Positions 22,930 through 61,601 of a DNA stretch of 64,000 bases are shown one piece after another. The translations under genes and the position numbers were made by a program. The notes below the pieces were generated by a model. The model had not been told where the DNA came from. It saw nothing but the letters and a program-made list of their open reading frames with translations, and did no database searches. The stretch is from assembly GCA_020746105.1 (NCBI GenBank), contig CM036617.1:160774912-160838911 (forward strand), read 5' to 3'. Source of the stretch: Trogon surrucura (Eukaryota; Chordata; Aves; Trogoniformes; Trogonidae). Position 1 is the first letter of the stretch, and each line of letters starts with the position of its first letter.

Positions 22930-23500
22930 GCTTGCAGCAGCGTACTCTCTCCTCCAGGTGACGGGATGGACTTTTCATGCCGAATAGTTTCATGAAGATT
23001 TATTAGTTTGTTTCGTTTTTTCTTTGCAACGTGAAGTATTTTCCTCTCTGCGTTGCCAACGCCAGCCAGGTTGGCTGTGCTGCTCTCCTGGAGGGAGGAG
23101 CGGCTCTGACCCTCCGGCCCGCCAGGGGGCGCTGTGCCGCGGTGGGGCAGAGCGCCCGGCTCGCAGCCACTTCCGATGCGGCCAGGACATGGCGGGGAGC
23201 GCCGGGGCGGCGGGCCCGGCCGCCTCTCGGGAGTTGCTGGCCGTGGGGCGCCGAGGAGGTGAGCGGCCCCCGCGGGGGAAGGAGCGGGGCGGCGGGGGAG
23301 AGCCTCCGCGGCTGAGGGGTGCGGCGGTGCCGCTCTCCGAGCTTCAGCTGCGCCCCCCGCCCGCCTTTCGGCCGGGCCGCGGGACTCGGCCCGGCGGCGC
23401 CCCAACCCCCGCCCGGGACTGGGAGGCCGGGGAAGGGGGAGGGAAGGGCTTTTTAGGCCTTCTGGAGGCTCGTAGCCCGCTTGTAGTTATCTCTCGCGTG
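22930..23500 (+). promoter_or_regulatory. NOPCHAP1: CpG island and promoter region of NOPCHAP1
   Basis: A GC- and CpG-rich stretch surrounds exon 1 of NOPCHAP1, with GGGCGG-type boxes just downstream of the start (for example in 23281-23300). No TATA box stands out. It is separated from the larger island at 20.05-21.1 kb by about 1.9 kb of ordinary AT-rich DNA, so the two genes appear to have separate promoters. Confidence 0.65.
23189..23258 (+). CDS. NOPCHAP1: NOPCHAP1 exon 1 (coding part)
   Basis: The start codon sits in ACATGGCGG, a good Kozak context, inside a CpG island. It encodes MAGSAGAAGPAASRELLAVG and ends in phase 1 at GAG|GTGAGC. An upstream ATG at 23175 is out of frame, so this start is preferred. 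The divergent Ala/Gly-rich N-terminus followed by the SRELL motif matches the family layout (SKELL in human, from memory). Confidence 0.85.
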
Positions 23501-26500
23501 TTCTGAAGAGCTGCCCTTTCCCCCGGCACTGCTGGCGTTGTAAGGGGTGAACACGGGGCGGGGCAGACCCCCGACAGACGTGAAATCAGCGTCGGTAGCT
23601 GTCGGCTGTGCAGGCTGGGCATTTCTATGAGGATAAACAAGCGTTAAAAAGAAGTAAAGCTTAAGTTTAGTTAACGGGAAAAGGCTGTGTTGGCGGCCGT
23701 AAGAGCTAACTTGTCTCAACGCCGTTTCCCTACATCGTTTGCATTTTGCGATGCTGCTCCTGAAAATACTTATTTTTGCCGTTACCGCAACTGCGTGAGG
23801 CCCGTGGGCCTCCATTGCCACCACCTGCCTCGCACCTGAGGGGAGAGGCTTAAATCGGAGTCACCAGCACGTGGTGGCTGTTACCGCCCTGTGTGTTGCT
23901 GTGGGTTATTGCACGCCGCTGTGCGTGGGCCCTGTCGCCAAGTATTCTTTCTTCCAACAACTGCAATAGCAGGTAGTAATTCCAGTGAATGCGGTAAAAC
24001 ACTGTGTGCTCCCTGGTTTTGTAATTGCCCGGTACTTACAATTGTAGGGGTAGGGATGCTAGGGAGTACATTCCTGTTCAGTTCTTTCAGTATCTGATTA
24101 TGACTCTGCTGCCCTGAATTTGTCTAATTCCTTGTTGAACCTGCTGCTCCATCTGCCTTCACAACCTCTTGTGGTTGGAAGTTCTAGACATTAACTGCCT
24201 ACTACGTATAGAGCTACTGAAATGACCGTCCTAAACAGACATGAAGAATTAGTACTAGCAGGAAAGCAGAGTGGAATTCCAGAAGGCAGAGACAGTTGAA
24301 TTCTCAGGTTTAGTCTTGTTGTAGAAAGGTGGAAAAATAGCAGCAAGAAGAGAGCCTCACAGTTAAAATAGGGCATTTGAAGCTGACACAGGTAAACATT
24401 CAAATGCTTGGGTTTTTTTCAGGGCTAGAAGAAACTTTGTTGATTAGTTCAAAGTGTAGCAGCAAGAAGGCCACAACTTTACAGACGGTTAAGATGCCAA
24501 GGAGCAATGGTAAGTAGGGCTTTGTTGTTGGAACACTGACAAGCCATAGGTAACACCTTCGACATAACTTTTGCTTCAGTGCATTCCTTGCATTTGTAAA
24601 GGGAGAAGCTCTCGTGTTCTCTTTCTACTGGTGCAAGGTCCTCTGCTGCGGTTGCATGTCCCATAGGCTGATGGTGTAACTGCTGCTTTGGCACACCTGG
24701 GTGTTGCGATGGTAGACGTTACAACTCCGAGTTTTAGGGACTTGGTTCTTCTTGCAGAAGTACTCCTGGTGTCTGCAGATAGTGAATTCACTAGGTTGTA
24801 CCTTTGGTCTTTTTTCTGTCAGCTGCTTTCAAACTGATGCAACTTCTATACGTCACTTTCAGAACTTTATTTTTAATAAATATGCTGGCAAAATTATTAA
24901 GCCACATCATAGAACGATTCACTCATAGCAAATTAATTTGAATGCATTAAGAGAACTTTTAACAGTTGTTAAAACTGTTTAAAACTTTTTAAAACTTGTA
25001 ACAAAGGTTGCCAGGTTCCTTCTTTTTCAGTGAAAGCTACCTGTAGATTGCTAACGTTCTCTTCAGTGTAACTCCATGCATAAGAAGACATAGTGTATAA
25101 ACTGTTATTCTTGGAAAGCAGTATAATTTCAGGAATATTTTTCTTCATGAAAATATACCAGAGTTCTTTAGTCTCAGGTTGTTCTTCTGCAATATACAGT
25201 TGCTGCTTTTTTTTTTTTTTCTGATCCAGGCTTCTTATCTGTTTTCAAAAGTAATTTTCTGTATAAAATACTTGGTGTATAGAAGCATTTAATTTAAAAT
25301 GGACTCCTGTTACATTATTGTATTTTTATTTTGTGATTGAGCTGAGATTTTATTAAGATGGAATAGAAAGACCCAGTTTATTAGATCAAGTTCTTTCTTG
25401 GATAAAGGTCTCTACAGAGATGATGACGTTTTAAAGGTAGATAATACCTGTTAGCCTTGGTGAAGCTCACTCAGAATAGTACCTTTTACTTCATGGAGAA
25501 TCAAGAGTAGTAATTGACTCATCTGCATGTGTGGAACAAAGATTATTGGAAGAAACTCGGGAAGCAGGTGGAGGTATTCCCTTCCTTCATGGAAGGGAAT
25601 GGATGTGATTCTCCTAATGACACCAATAATCTTAAAATTATTGGGAGGTCCCACTGAACTTAGAGGGATGTTTCTGTGGAGGATAAGTGCTTTATACTTT
25701 AACCTAAAGTGTTCGTCTTAATTTCAGAGCCTCTTTTAATAATTATGTTGAACTTCTCTTTAGTGTAGCGTGACGTCTGTGCCATCTGTTCTATGGCTAA
25801 TTATTCCATCTTCTTTGAGACCTTCAGTCTCACTTTAATAGGGAAGAAAGGAGGAGATCATTATATTTCTGTTCCAGATAACGCTGATTTGGAGGTTTCT
25901 CAAGATGGCACTCGATATGTATTTAAAACCATGACATTTAGAAGAAAGTTTTCTGTAGTTGTATTTTGTTTTAAGAATCAGAAGGGAGTTGGTGAAGTGG
26001 TTTCCTCCTGCACCACATGCTGACCAATAGATTTGATACCTTTTTGCTGCGTATCTCAAGAAGTTGAGTGCTGTCATAAATTCTCCTCCTAAAACATCTT
26101 GAATATGGTAGACAGTTGGAAACTACAGTTGAAGTGGAATCTGTTTAAAGGCTTAGATTCTGAGGTACAAATGTATAAATCAGTGTGCCTCTGTTTGTGT
26201 GTGTACATGTGATAATTCTTTCTTTTTCAGTTTTGGACCGAGTACAGAGCTTTTTACCACAGATGGCCCATGCAAATGATGAGTTGAGAAGAAAAATGGT
26301 AGCAGCACCAGCTCATCAGTTTGATATTGAAAATCTAGACAGTGCAACAGATAAAGTTATAGAAATGGTAAATACTTACTATATTTTTAATTTCATAGGG
26401 TAAATTGAAATAAATCTCTGATCTTAGAATGAGCTAATTTGATAGATAAGTCTAAGTCTTGGTTAAAATTTACTGCTTGATTTTCAAACTCGCAGAATTT

Positions 26501-28057
26501 AATGACTGGGGATGAAGTAGTTTAAGGCCAGAGTAAGACATACTTTTGAATCAGCACCTCTGAATCAAGATTCACAAATTTTATTTTAAATGTCTCCTGG
26601 GTAATTTGGTTTAGAAACTGGACAGTGTAAGGCATAGCAGAAGCCTTTAGTGTAAGAGAAGTAACTGGCTTCAACTGTGCCTTGTAGGTATTTTTAGGAC
26701 TGGCTGTAGGTCTTGGGTTTAGAAAAGTTGTTAGTGTTGTTGTGATCCTTTATGGCTGGTATCTGTCTATTTATTTACATTCAGGTCAGTATTCTCTTTC
26801 CGATTTTAACTGAAGCGCTGCAGCCACGTGCTCCTGTAAGAAAATTTTAACATGAAGGTGATGCGAGGTGTGTGTGTCGCAGTCACGTGCCTTCTGGCCT
26901 GCAGACCCACAAGATAAAAGGCAGAAGTAAGGCAGCCTGGGGTTTGAGGTGTGAGCTGTCAAAGTAGTTTATTAGCCACTGGTTGGATTCAGAGTTTTGT
27001 TGATTGTAGCCGACCTACATGCAATAGGTTTTCCTATGCTGGTACGTGCTGAAGAATTCCAGGTAATAAGTGAGAAAACAAAATAGGTCATGAAAATTGT
27101 TTGGTTTGGTATGCTGAAGTGCAATGGGCAGCTTGGCCAGGATTTTTAAAAGAATTTTCATGTGGCAGTGTCTGAAAAGTGTCTTGGATTTATAATAAAC
27201 AAGCCAGGAGACCTCATGATTAATTGTGTAATGCTGTTTTCGAATCACTGAAGTTTATTTGCATCTCAGATTCCTGCATATTGCTTTGCAGCATACAGGA
27301 AGTTTTAGAGGTGAGGATTAGCAGTTTAAGACAGATGTTTTTAGACCTCAAAACAGACTTCAAAAATCATGGCTCTGCATATGGAAATATATGATCACTT
27401 TTACTTCAGAAAATATCCTGGTGGTTTAAATTGCTTGCTATTTTGCAGTGGTTGTAGTGCCATGAATGCTACTAGGTTGCAATATAGGAACTGTGTCAAT
27501 AAACACATATGTTTGTATATATATTGTTACCTCTTGTACACTGAATGGTTTCATTTGAATTCTTTACTGAAAATTAGTTTTGATGCTTCCTGCTTGGCAG
27601 TTTAAATATCTGATTCAGACTAAGTTCAGCCATAAACTCATTTCTGTCTTTGATAATGATATTAAAATGGCCTTAGATTTGCTGTATCATTTGGAATTTT
27701 AAATATTTAGGAATCTGTCTGAGGTATTTATAATCCTAGGAGAACTAAAAAGTCTTTCTAATTGTGTCTTTTTCTTATGAAGTAGACAGTTTCTTATGTT
27801 TGCTTTATGTTTTACTCAAATGACAGACGTGGTATAGAAATGTATGATGTGTTAACTAAGGTCTTTTTTTCCAGAACGTGGCTGTGGTTGAACTGAGTGA
27901 TTCTGATACAGATGAAGAGATCCTAACTTCAGAAGATGACTCGGAATCTGAAGATGACTGTATAACTGATGAAGTGACAATAGACAACATTAAGTTTCCT
28001 AAACCAAAGGGAGAAAAGGGCAAAATTGAAGTTTTGGACAGCAAAGTGAATGAGTAA
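23189..28057 (+). CDS. NOPCHAP1: NOPCHAP1 (C12orf45) complete coding region, four exons
   Basis: NOPCHAP1 is a small nucleolar-protein chaperone that links NOP58 to the R2TP complex during box C/D snoRNP assembly (known for the family). Four exons, 23189-23258, 24423-24509, 26231-26367 and 27875-28057, join with matching phases (1, 1, 0) into 158 codons plus stop. The conserved core is LDRVQSFLPQMAHANDELRR followed by FDIENLD. Then comes a strongly acidic Ser/Asp/Glu tract (VVELSDSDTDEEI, SEDDSESEDD), the conserved EVTIDNIK motif and the C-terminal GKIEVLDS. The length is close to what I recall for the human protein. The N-terminus is Ala/Gly-rich and poorly conserved. It converges with ALDH1L2. 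Confidence 0.93.
24423..24509 (+). CDS. NOPCHAP1: NOPCHAP1 exon 2
   Basis: 87 bases after a T-rich tract and CAG acceptor, ending at AATG|GTAAGT. With the split codons it reads GLEETLLISSKCSSKKATTL then QTVKMPRSN. The LLI-S plus TLQTV pattern corresponds to the segment before the conserved core in the human protein. Both ends are phase 1. Confidence 0.87.
26231..26367 (+). CDS. NOPCHAP1: NOPCHAP1 exon 3 (conserved core)
   Basis: 137 bases after TCTTTTTCAG, ending at ATG|GTAAAT. It encodes the best-conserved part, VLDRVQSFLPQMAHANDELR and the following FDIENLDSATDKVIEM, probably the helical region that contacts its partners. It starts in phase 1 and ends on a codon boundary. Confidence 0.92.
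27875..28057 (+). CDS. NOPCHAP1: NOPCHAP1 exon 4 with stop
   Basis: 60 codons plus TAA after the acceptor TTTTTTTCCAG. It encodes the acidic tail with repeated Ser-Asp/Glu (likely CK2-type sites, inferred) and the conserved EVTIDNIKFPKPKGEKGKIE segment. The 3' UTR follows directly. An ATTAAA poly(A) signal variant occurs at 28508-28513. Confidence 0.92.
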   Translation, partial: NVAVVELSDSDTDEEILTSEDDSESEDDCITDEVTIDNIKFPKPKGEKGKIEVLDSKVNE

Positions 28058-28507
28058 ATCAGTTTTATTTTACTTTAAAGAAAACCAAAACCACAAAAGC
28101 CCCCAAAACCGCAGATTGTGTTTTCTTACTTTGGAGATGTGGCCTCTAAAACTGCCTTGTTTCCCAATGTAGCATCCCTAAGGATCATGTGAAATGCTAC
28201 TGTTTACATGCTGGAGAATTCAGGATCCGCTCCTGACTGAGGCAGGCTGGATTTCTGAAGAATTGAGTACGGTTTTATTCATCAAACAACATGGAAGTGA
28301 ACTTCACAGTAGGTTAGACTAAGAGAACAGACAGAATTCGGGGCACTAGTTATACTAAAATTCTTGTTCTGTTGCTTTGTTGAAGAAAGATTTTCGTAGT
28401 GTGCTGGAAAAAGTTTTTGCTCCAAGGGCAGAAAAGGGTTAACTAGGGAAAAAAGTTTTGGTTTTATATTCCCTGTCCTGTGAAGTGTTATGTACAATGC
28501 CTTCAAT

Positions 28508-28513
28508 ATTAAA
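28508..28513 (+). terminator. Candidate NOPCHAP1 poly(A) signal (ATTAAA)
   Basis: ATTAAA, the commonest variant poly(A) signal, lies about 450 bases after the stop codon. Later alternatives are an ATTAAA near 29109 and an AATAAA at 30052-30057. Which is used cannot be told from sequence. Confidence 0.3.
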
Positions 28514-30131
28514 CATTATCTTAAAGTACATTAGAGGTTTGTCTACCTCGCGTTCCTGACAATAACTGTTGGACATTAAAGCTGTGGAGTCATTTCAGGG
28601 TTGTCCCTTGAGAGGGAGTTCAGTGAGGAATGACTTCCCCTCTCTCCTTGCCCTGAGCCCCGTATCACTATGAGTAGGTCGGCAGCTCCTGTCCGGAACG
28701 TTTGTGGCTGTGGTGTGGCTACCTTCAGTATTTAAACAGTCACACCTGCCTCTGTGGTGTTACCATTGCTTGAAGCTACGCTTTTCTTCTCCCACTTTTC
28801 CCTGCCATGTTTCTGTCCCCTCCATTTTGTTAACAACTGTCACCACCAGCAGAATTAAGAGGTGGATTTTCAGCTGACCTGTATGGGTTAGCTTGAAACA
28901 ATTGTGCAGCCAAAATCAGTGAAAGTATCTCTCATTCATACTTACCTCAAAGTGATCAAACACGATGATTTGGGCTGTTGAATACACTTCATAGATCAGG
29001 TTGCATTTCAGAAGTATCATGCTCCTGCGTGTCCTCATTTGTTTCTTAAAGGAACTTTGTATTTTCTACACCATTAAAGTAAAATTTCCTATATTGTATT
29101 TGTTCAAATATTAAACTCGATGTCATGAGTTGAAACCTGCAATTATTTACAGAATTTATTTTGAATCAGTTTCTTAAAGCTGTAGTTTTAGTTCCTGCTC
29201 CTGTAATGTTTGTGATAAGAAATAATAAGGATCCTGGTCGTTGACAGTGCAGCTTAAAAACAGAATTGGGGCATGATTTACTGGGATTAACTGATTAAAC
29301 CACAAGATATTTTAGGGAGTGGGAATGATGGGAATCAAAGCATGGGACTGCTATTTTCCATAGCGGCCCATAGGTCAGATTGAGCTTTGGGTGGAGCTGC
29401 CCCTCCAAAGAAGAGCAAGTGGTCTGAGGTGTGCTTAGTTTGTTAGGTAAGGTCTCAGTCTGTGGATAATTTCCCTTCAACTGAAGAAAGTTTGAAAGGC
29501 ATCATCTTAACATGGTAATTTTAGCAAGAGATTTTTCCCATAGATGTTAAAAAAAACCAAATGGAAAGTATGAAATACAAAGTAATGATCGTGCTGTATA
29601 AACCAGTGATAACAGTCCATGTGCACAGACACAAAAAGTGATTTTAATCTGTTGATGGAACAACCTTTCAGATTGCAGGCAGATCACACATTCCATATCA
29701 ACAAAAAGATAGAAAATATTCTCAGTAACTTTAGCTTGATATGCATAGTTTAACACCAATGTTGAACTCTGTATGTACTATACAAAGATCATAGTAAGTG
29801 CACTTCCTTGCATTGATTTACCGATTATGGCACAAAGGTTTTCTGTACTGCTGAAGGATCACCAGAGCAGAATGTTTAATTGCTACTGTAAATCTTGACC
29901 TGGGTTATAGCAAAATGGTGTAACTGGTATATTTTAGTTCAACTTTAAGAGAAGCCTAATGACGAAGGGTTTAAAATGATCGTGTAAATACTGTGTTCAC
30001 ACAAACAAGAAGGAGGCATGTGAGAACTCACTCTTAAGTTGTACTTAAAAAAATAAATCATGTTCCTGGGTTTTTTTTTTGGGGAGGGGTTGTGCTACCA
30101 ACTGCTGCTGCATAATTTAAACAACTCCAGG

Positions 30132-30137
30132 TTTATT
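30132..30137 (-). terminator. Candidate ALDH1L2 poly(A) signal (AATAAA)
   Basis: First canonical AATAAA on the minus strand after the ALDH1L2 stop codon, about 200 bases downstream of it. Transcript data are needed to know whether this or a more distal site is used. Confidence 0.35.
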
Positions 30138-30333
30138 TCCAAATGCTTTTATCTGTCATTGAGACTAAAATTTGGACCTGATTTAGAAACTTATCCATGA
30201 AATGGGGATTTTGTTTTGCTGGGGTTTTTTTTCAGTCGCAGACAGCATATCCTGGGCATGGTATTAAGTGCTTCATGGAGACATTAAGATTCGAACTCTG
30301 CTGAAAGTTTACTTTCCGAGTGAGGCTGTTACT

Positions 30334-59206
<28,873 letters not shown>

Positions 59207-61219
59207 CTGGTGAAAGAATTAAAACAAGCCATTGAAACAAAACATATTGTTAATTACATTTATCTCTTGCTCTTTCTTGATCAACATTCATTTTGATTTA
59301 AAATGGAATAGTCTTTCTACTCCAATCACCTTTGAAGGAATAATAATCATTTTTTTGAGATTAATGATAGGAAATGCACAACTCATAGAGACCTCACTTA
59401 ACACCAAAGTATCATCAGATACTCTCACTGATGTTTAGATGGCTTTCCCAGAATTTTCATAAGACAAATAACCTGCTCGTTACAAGAGGCAAAACAGACA
59501 CCATGATCTTATTCATAGTCAGAACTAATGTAAGAAACGAAAATCCATGTTTTGAAAGAGGTACACTTCTTCTAAGCATAATTTAGATGCCTGGAAAACA
59601 TCCCCTAAATCCCTATAATTAAATGGTGCCGTACTATTTGTGGTTAATATGTACAGGTTAAAGAATACAAGCTTGCATTGTTCCTGCAAAATTAAAGGTG
59701 AAGATCATTCATTTGATCCCCCTAAAGGGAAACACTCCTAAAGGTGAAGTTCCCTTGTTGGACTTCACTGCCTTTTGTGTTCACATCCCAGTACACTGGA
59801 CATATGCTTTTAAGCTTCTTCAGACTAAGGAAATGTGAATAATCAGCTCAACTTTTTATTTTTTAGGATATTTAAAATCACAACACAACTATGGTATCAG
59901 GCCATCACGTACTGCTACCTTATTCAATTGCTTGCACCCCGAGAACACTACTAATTCCTTCAGAGTCCCTTTAGATTTAGGGGACAGTTGTGTTCCTCTC
60001 CCACTCTACCTAAACTCCCTCGCCTCGCACAACTCCTTTATCCCAGAGCTGGTATCTTGTAGCTATATATGAACTGCAATAGGGTACTGAGGTAGGGAGG
60101 CACCGACCTGACAAGACGTGACTTTTTTCTTACCTGGATCTATTCACTGATCTAGCTCATTGCATTGCCATGAATCCTAACACAGGTCCAGCAGAGAAGC
60201 AGGAATGAACATGCAAGCACTAGCAGAAGTGTGGAACTGTCCCTATAAGCACTGCATTTTTCAGCAGCTTCTGGTCACTGAAAACCGGAAATTTTCAGAA
60301 AACAAATGGGCTGGTAGACCTGGCTATGAAGGAAAGATCCACGCAGAACAAACAGAAAACTTATCTTCCTCAAAGCTAACTCTGGTAGACACTATTCCTA
60401 GGTTCAAACCATAAAGATCCCTCCTCTTAGGAGGCCAGAATGAAAGGTAGAAAATAAAGGCACATACTCCCTGTCTTTACTCTTAACTTCACCTTTCCCA
60501 ACGGGACTTGGACTTTGATTTTGGCATGATTAGATGCCATAAGATCAGAACCATACAGAAGAATAAAAGCACTGTTTGAATACTTAACCACTTTTCTTTT
60601 CCTTTCTTACAGTGCTGGGACATGAGGATACCTTATCTAAGTGGATTATTGTTTGGATACCAAATGGTCTGGACTGCCCATCAGATCATGACAAATTCTA
60701 CGACAAAGAGAAATGTTCTTGAGCAGGTTGCTCAAGACCACAGTCAGTTTCATTGCAACTCATTTCACAGCTGAAATATTATGGATGTATTCTGCTGTTT
60801 TCAAGTTACACTTTAGTCATGCAGCTGGCCTTAGAGGAGGGAGTTATGAATTACTAGGTTCCATTACAGGAAAATCAAAGTGCATTTTTTATTTTTTATA
60901 CAAAACAATAGGAAATAACTATTGTCCAGACATAGTATTTTCTCCCAGAATAAAATTTCATAGTAGAACTGTCCCTGTGTTACAATACTAGTGCAACAGC
61001 AGTAGTAACAAGTAGCAAGATGCAAAGGTGGACGTAGCTCAGGCTCCTGTGAAATCAAATTGTTATAGTTTGCTGGTAAAAAAAAAAACATCTGTAAGAC
61101 TGGTGATGATATACTGCTAACCAATGCTGCACTGCTGGCAATAATGCCTAAAATATGTCCACTATTCTGTTCTTAATAGAGACAAGATCTTGTTCCGAAT
61201 TACAATGAGCACAACTTAC

Positions 61220-61326
61220 CTTGCAGTCATTATCTAGCAAGGCCCGGTGCATGCTGGTAGCTCTCATTCCCAACGCTTTATGACTGATATCTTTGCTTTT
61301 ACAGCAGAAATGTTGCTGCACCATAA
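61220..61326 (-). other. Candidate upstream exon of ALDH1L2 (alternative first exon, unproven)
   Basis: A consensus donor AAG|GTAAGT (61219-61214) follows an open stretch that ends phase 0, which is what exon 2 requires. In frame, a Met at 61267 gives MRATSMHRALLDNDCK joining AYQHKLKL. An earlier Met at 61324 extends it to 35 codons (MVQQHFCCKSKDISHKALG before that Met), with an in-frame stop just upstream. It is not GC-rich and does not resemble the mitochondrial leader I expect (several Arg and Ser, no acidic residues). It may be an alternative first exon, a 5' UTR exon or chance. Confidence 0.3.
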
Positions 61327-61419
61327 AAAGCAGTCATCAGATTTTCCTAATCATCAGGTTTCTCTAATTATAGTAAATGCACCAGGCAAGCTGGAGAAAG
61401 ATTAACCTGCTGGATCATT

Positions 61420-61601
61420 GGCGCCAGTCAGCTCACTCAGTTAGAGTGTGGTGCTGATAACACCAAGGTTACGGGTTCGATCCCCGTTCGGTCCCCATGT
61501 GTTGCCTGTTCTAGTAGAGAGGCGCCCCTGCCCATGACAGGGAGGTTGGATTCAATGACCTCTAAGGTCCCTTCCGGCCTAGGCCATTCTGTGATTCTAT
61601 G
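61420..61601 (+). mobile_element. tRNA-Ile-derived SINE with CR1 tail (TguSINE1-like)
   Basis: The head matches tRNA-Ile: GGCGCCAGTCAGCTCACTCA, GGTGCTGATAACACC (GAT anticodon), and a perfect B box GGTTCGATCCC (61474-61484). It is followed by GTGTTGCCTG, GGCGCCCCTGCCCATGACAG and a CR1-type end (CCGGCCTAGGCCATTCTGTG). It is a SINE rather than a tRNA gene because the acceptor stem is mispaired and the same head-body-tail unit recurs at 51.5 kb. Confidence 0.85.

Larger units (their letters stand above)
23259..27874 (+). other. NOPCHAP1: NOPCHAP1 introns 1-3
   Basis: Intron 1 (23259-24422), intron 2 (24510-26230) and intron 3 (26368-27874) all have GT-AG ends. No transposon copy is evident in any of them, unlike the flanking genes. 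Intron 3 has two CACGTG E-boxes at 26825-26830 and 26884-26889. Other short frames here are without support. Confidence 0.7.
28058..30333. other. Convergent intergenic/3' UTR interval between NOPCHAP1 and ALDH1L2
   Basis: Tail-to-tail spacer of about 2.3 kb that must hold both 3' UTRs. On the minus strand the first AATAAA below the ALDH1L2 stop is at 30137-30132. I see no exon, RNA gene or recognisable recent repeat here. Short open frames lack any family resemblance. Confidence 0.6.

Noticed and set aside
61420..61493. Functional tRNA-Ile gene
   Set aside because: The acceptor stem does not pair properly, no T-run terminator follows, and the sequence continues into a SINE body and CR1 tail shared with the copy at 51.5 kb.
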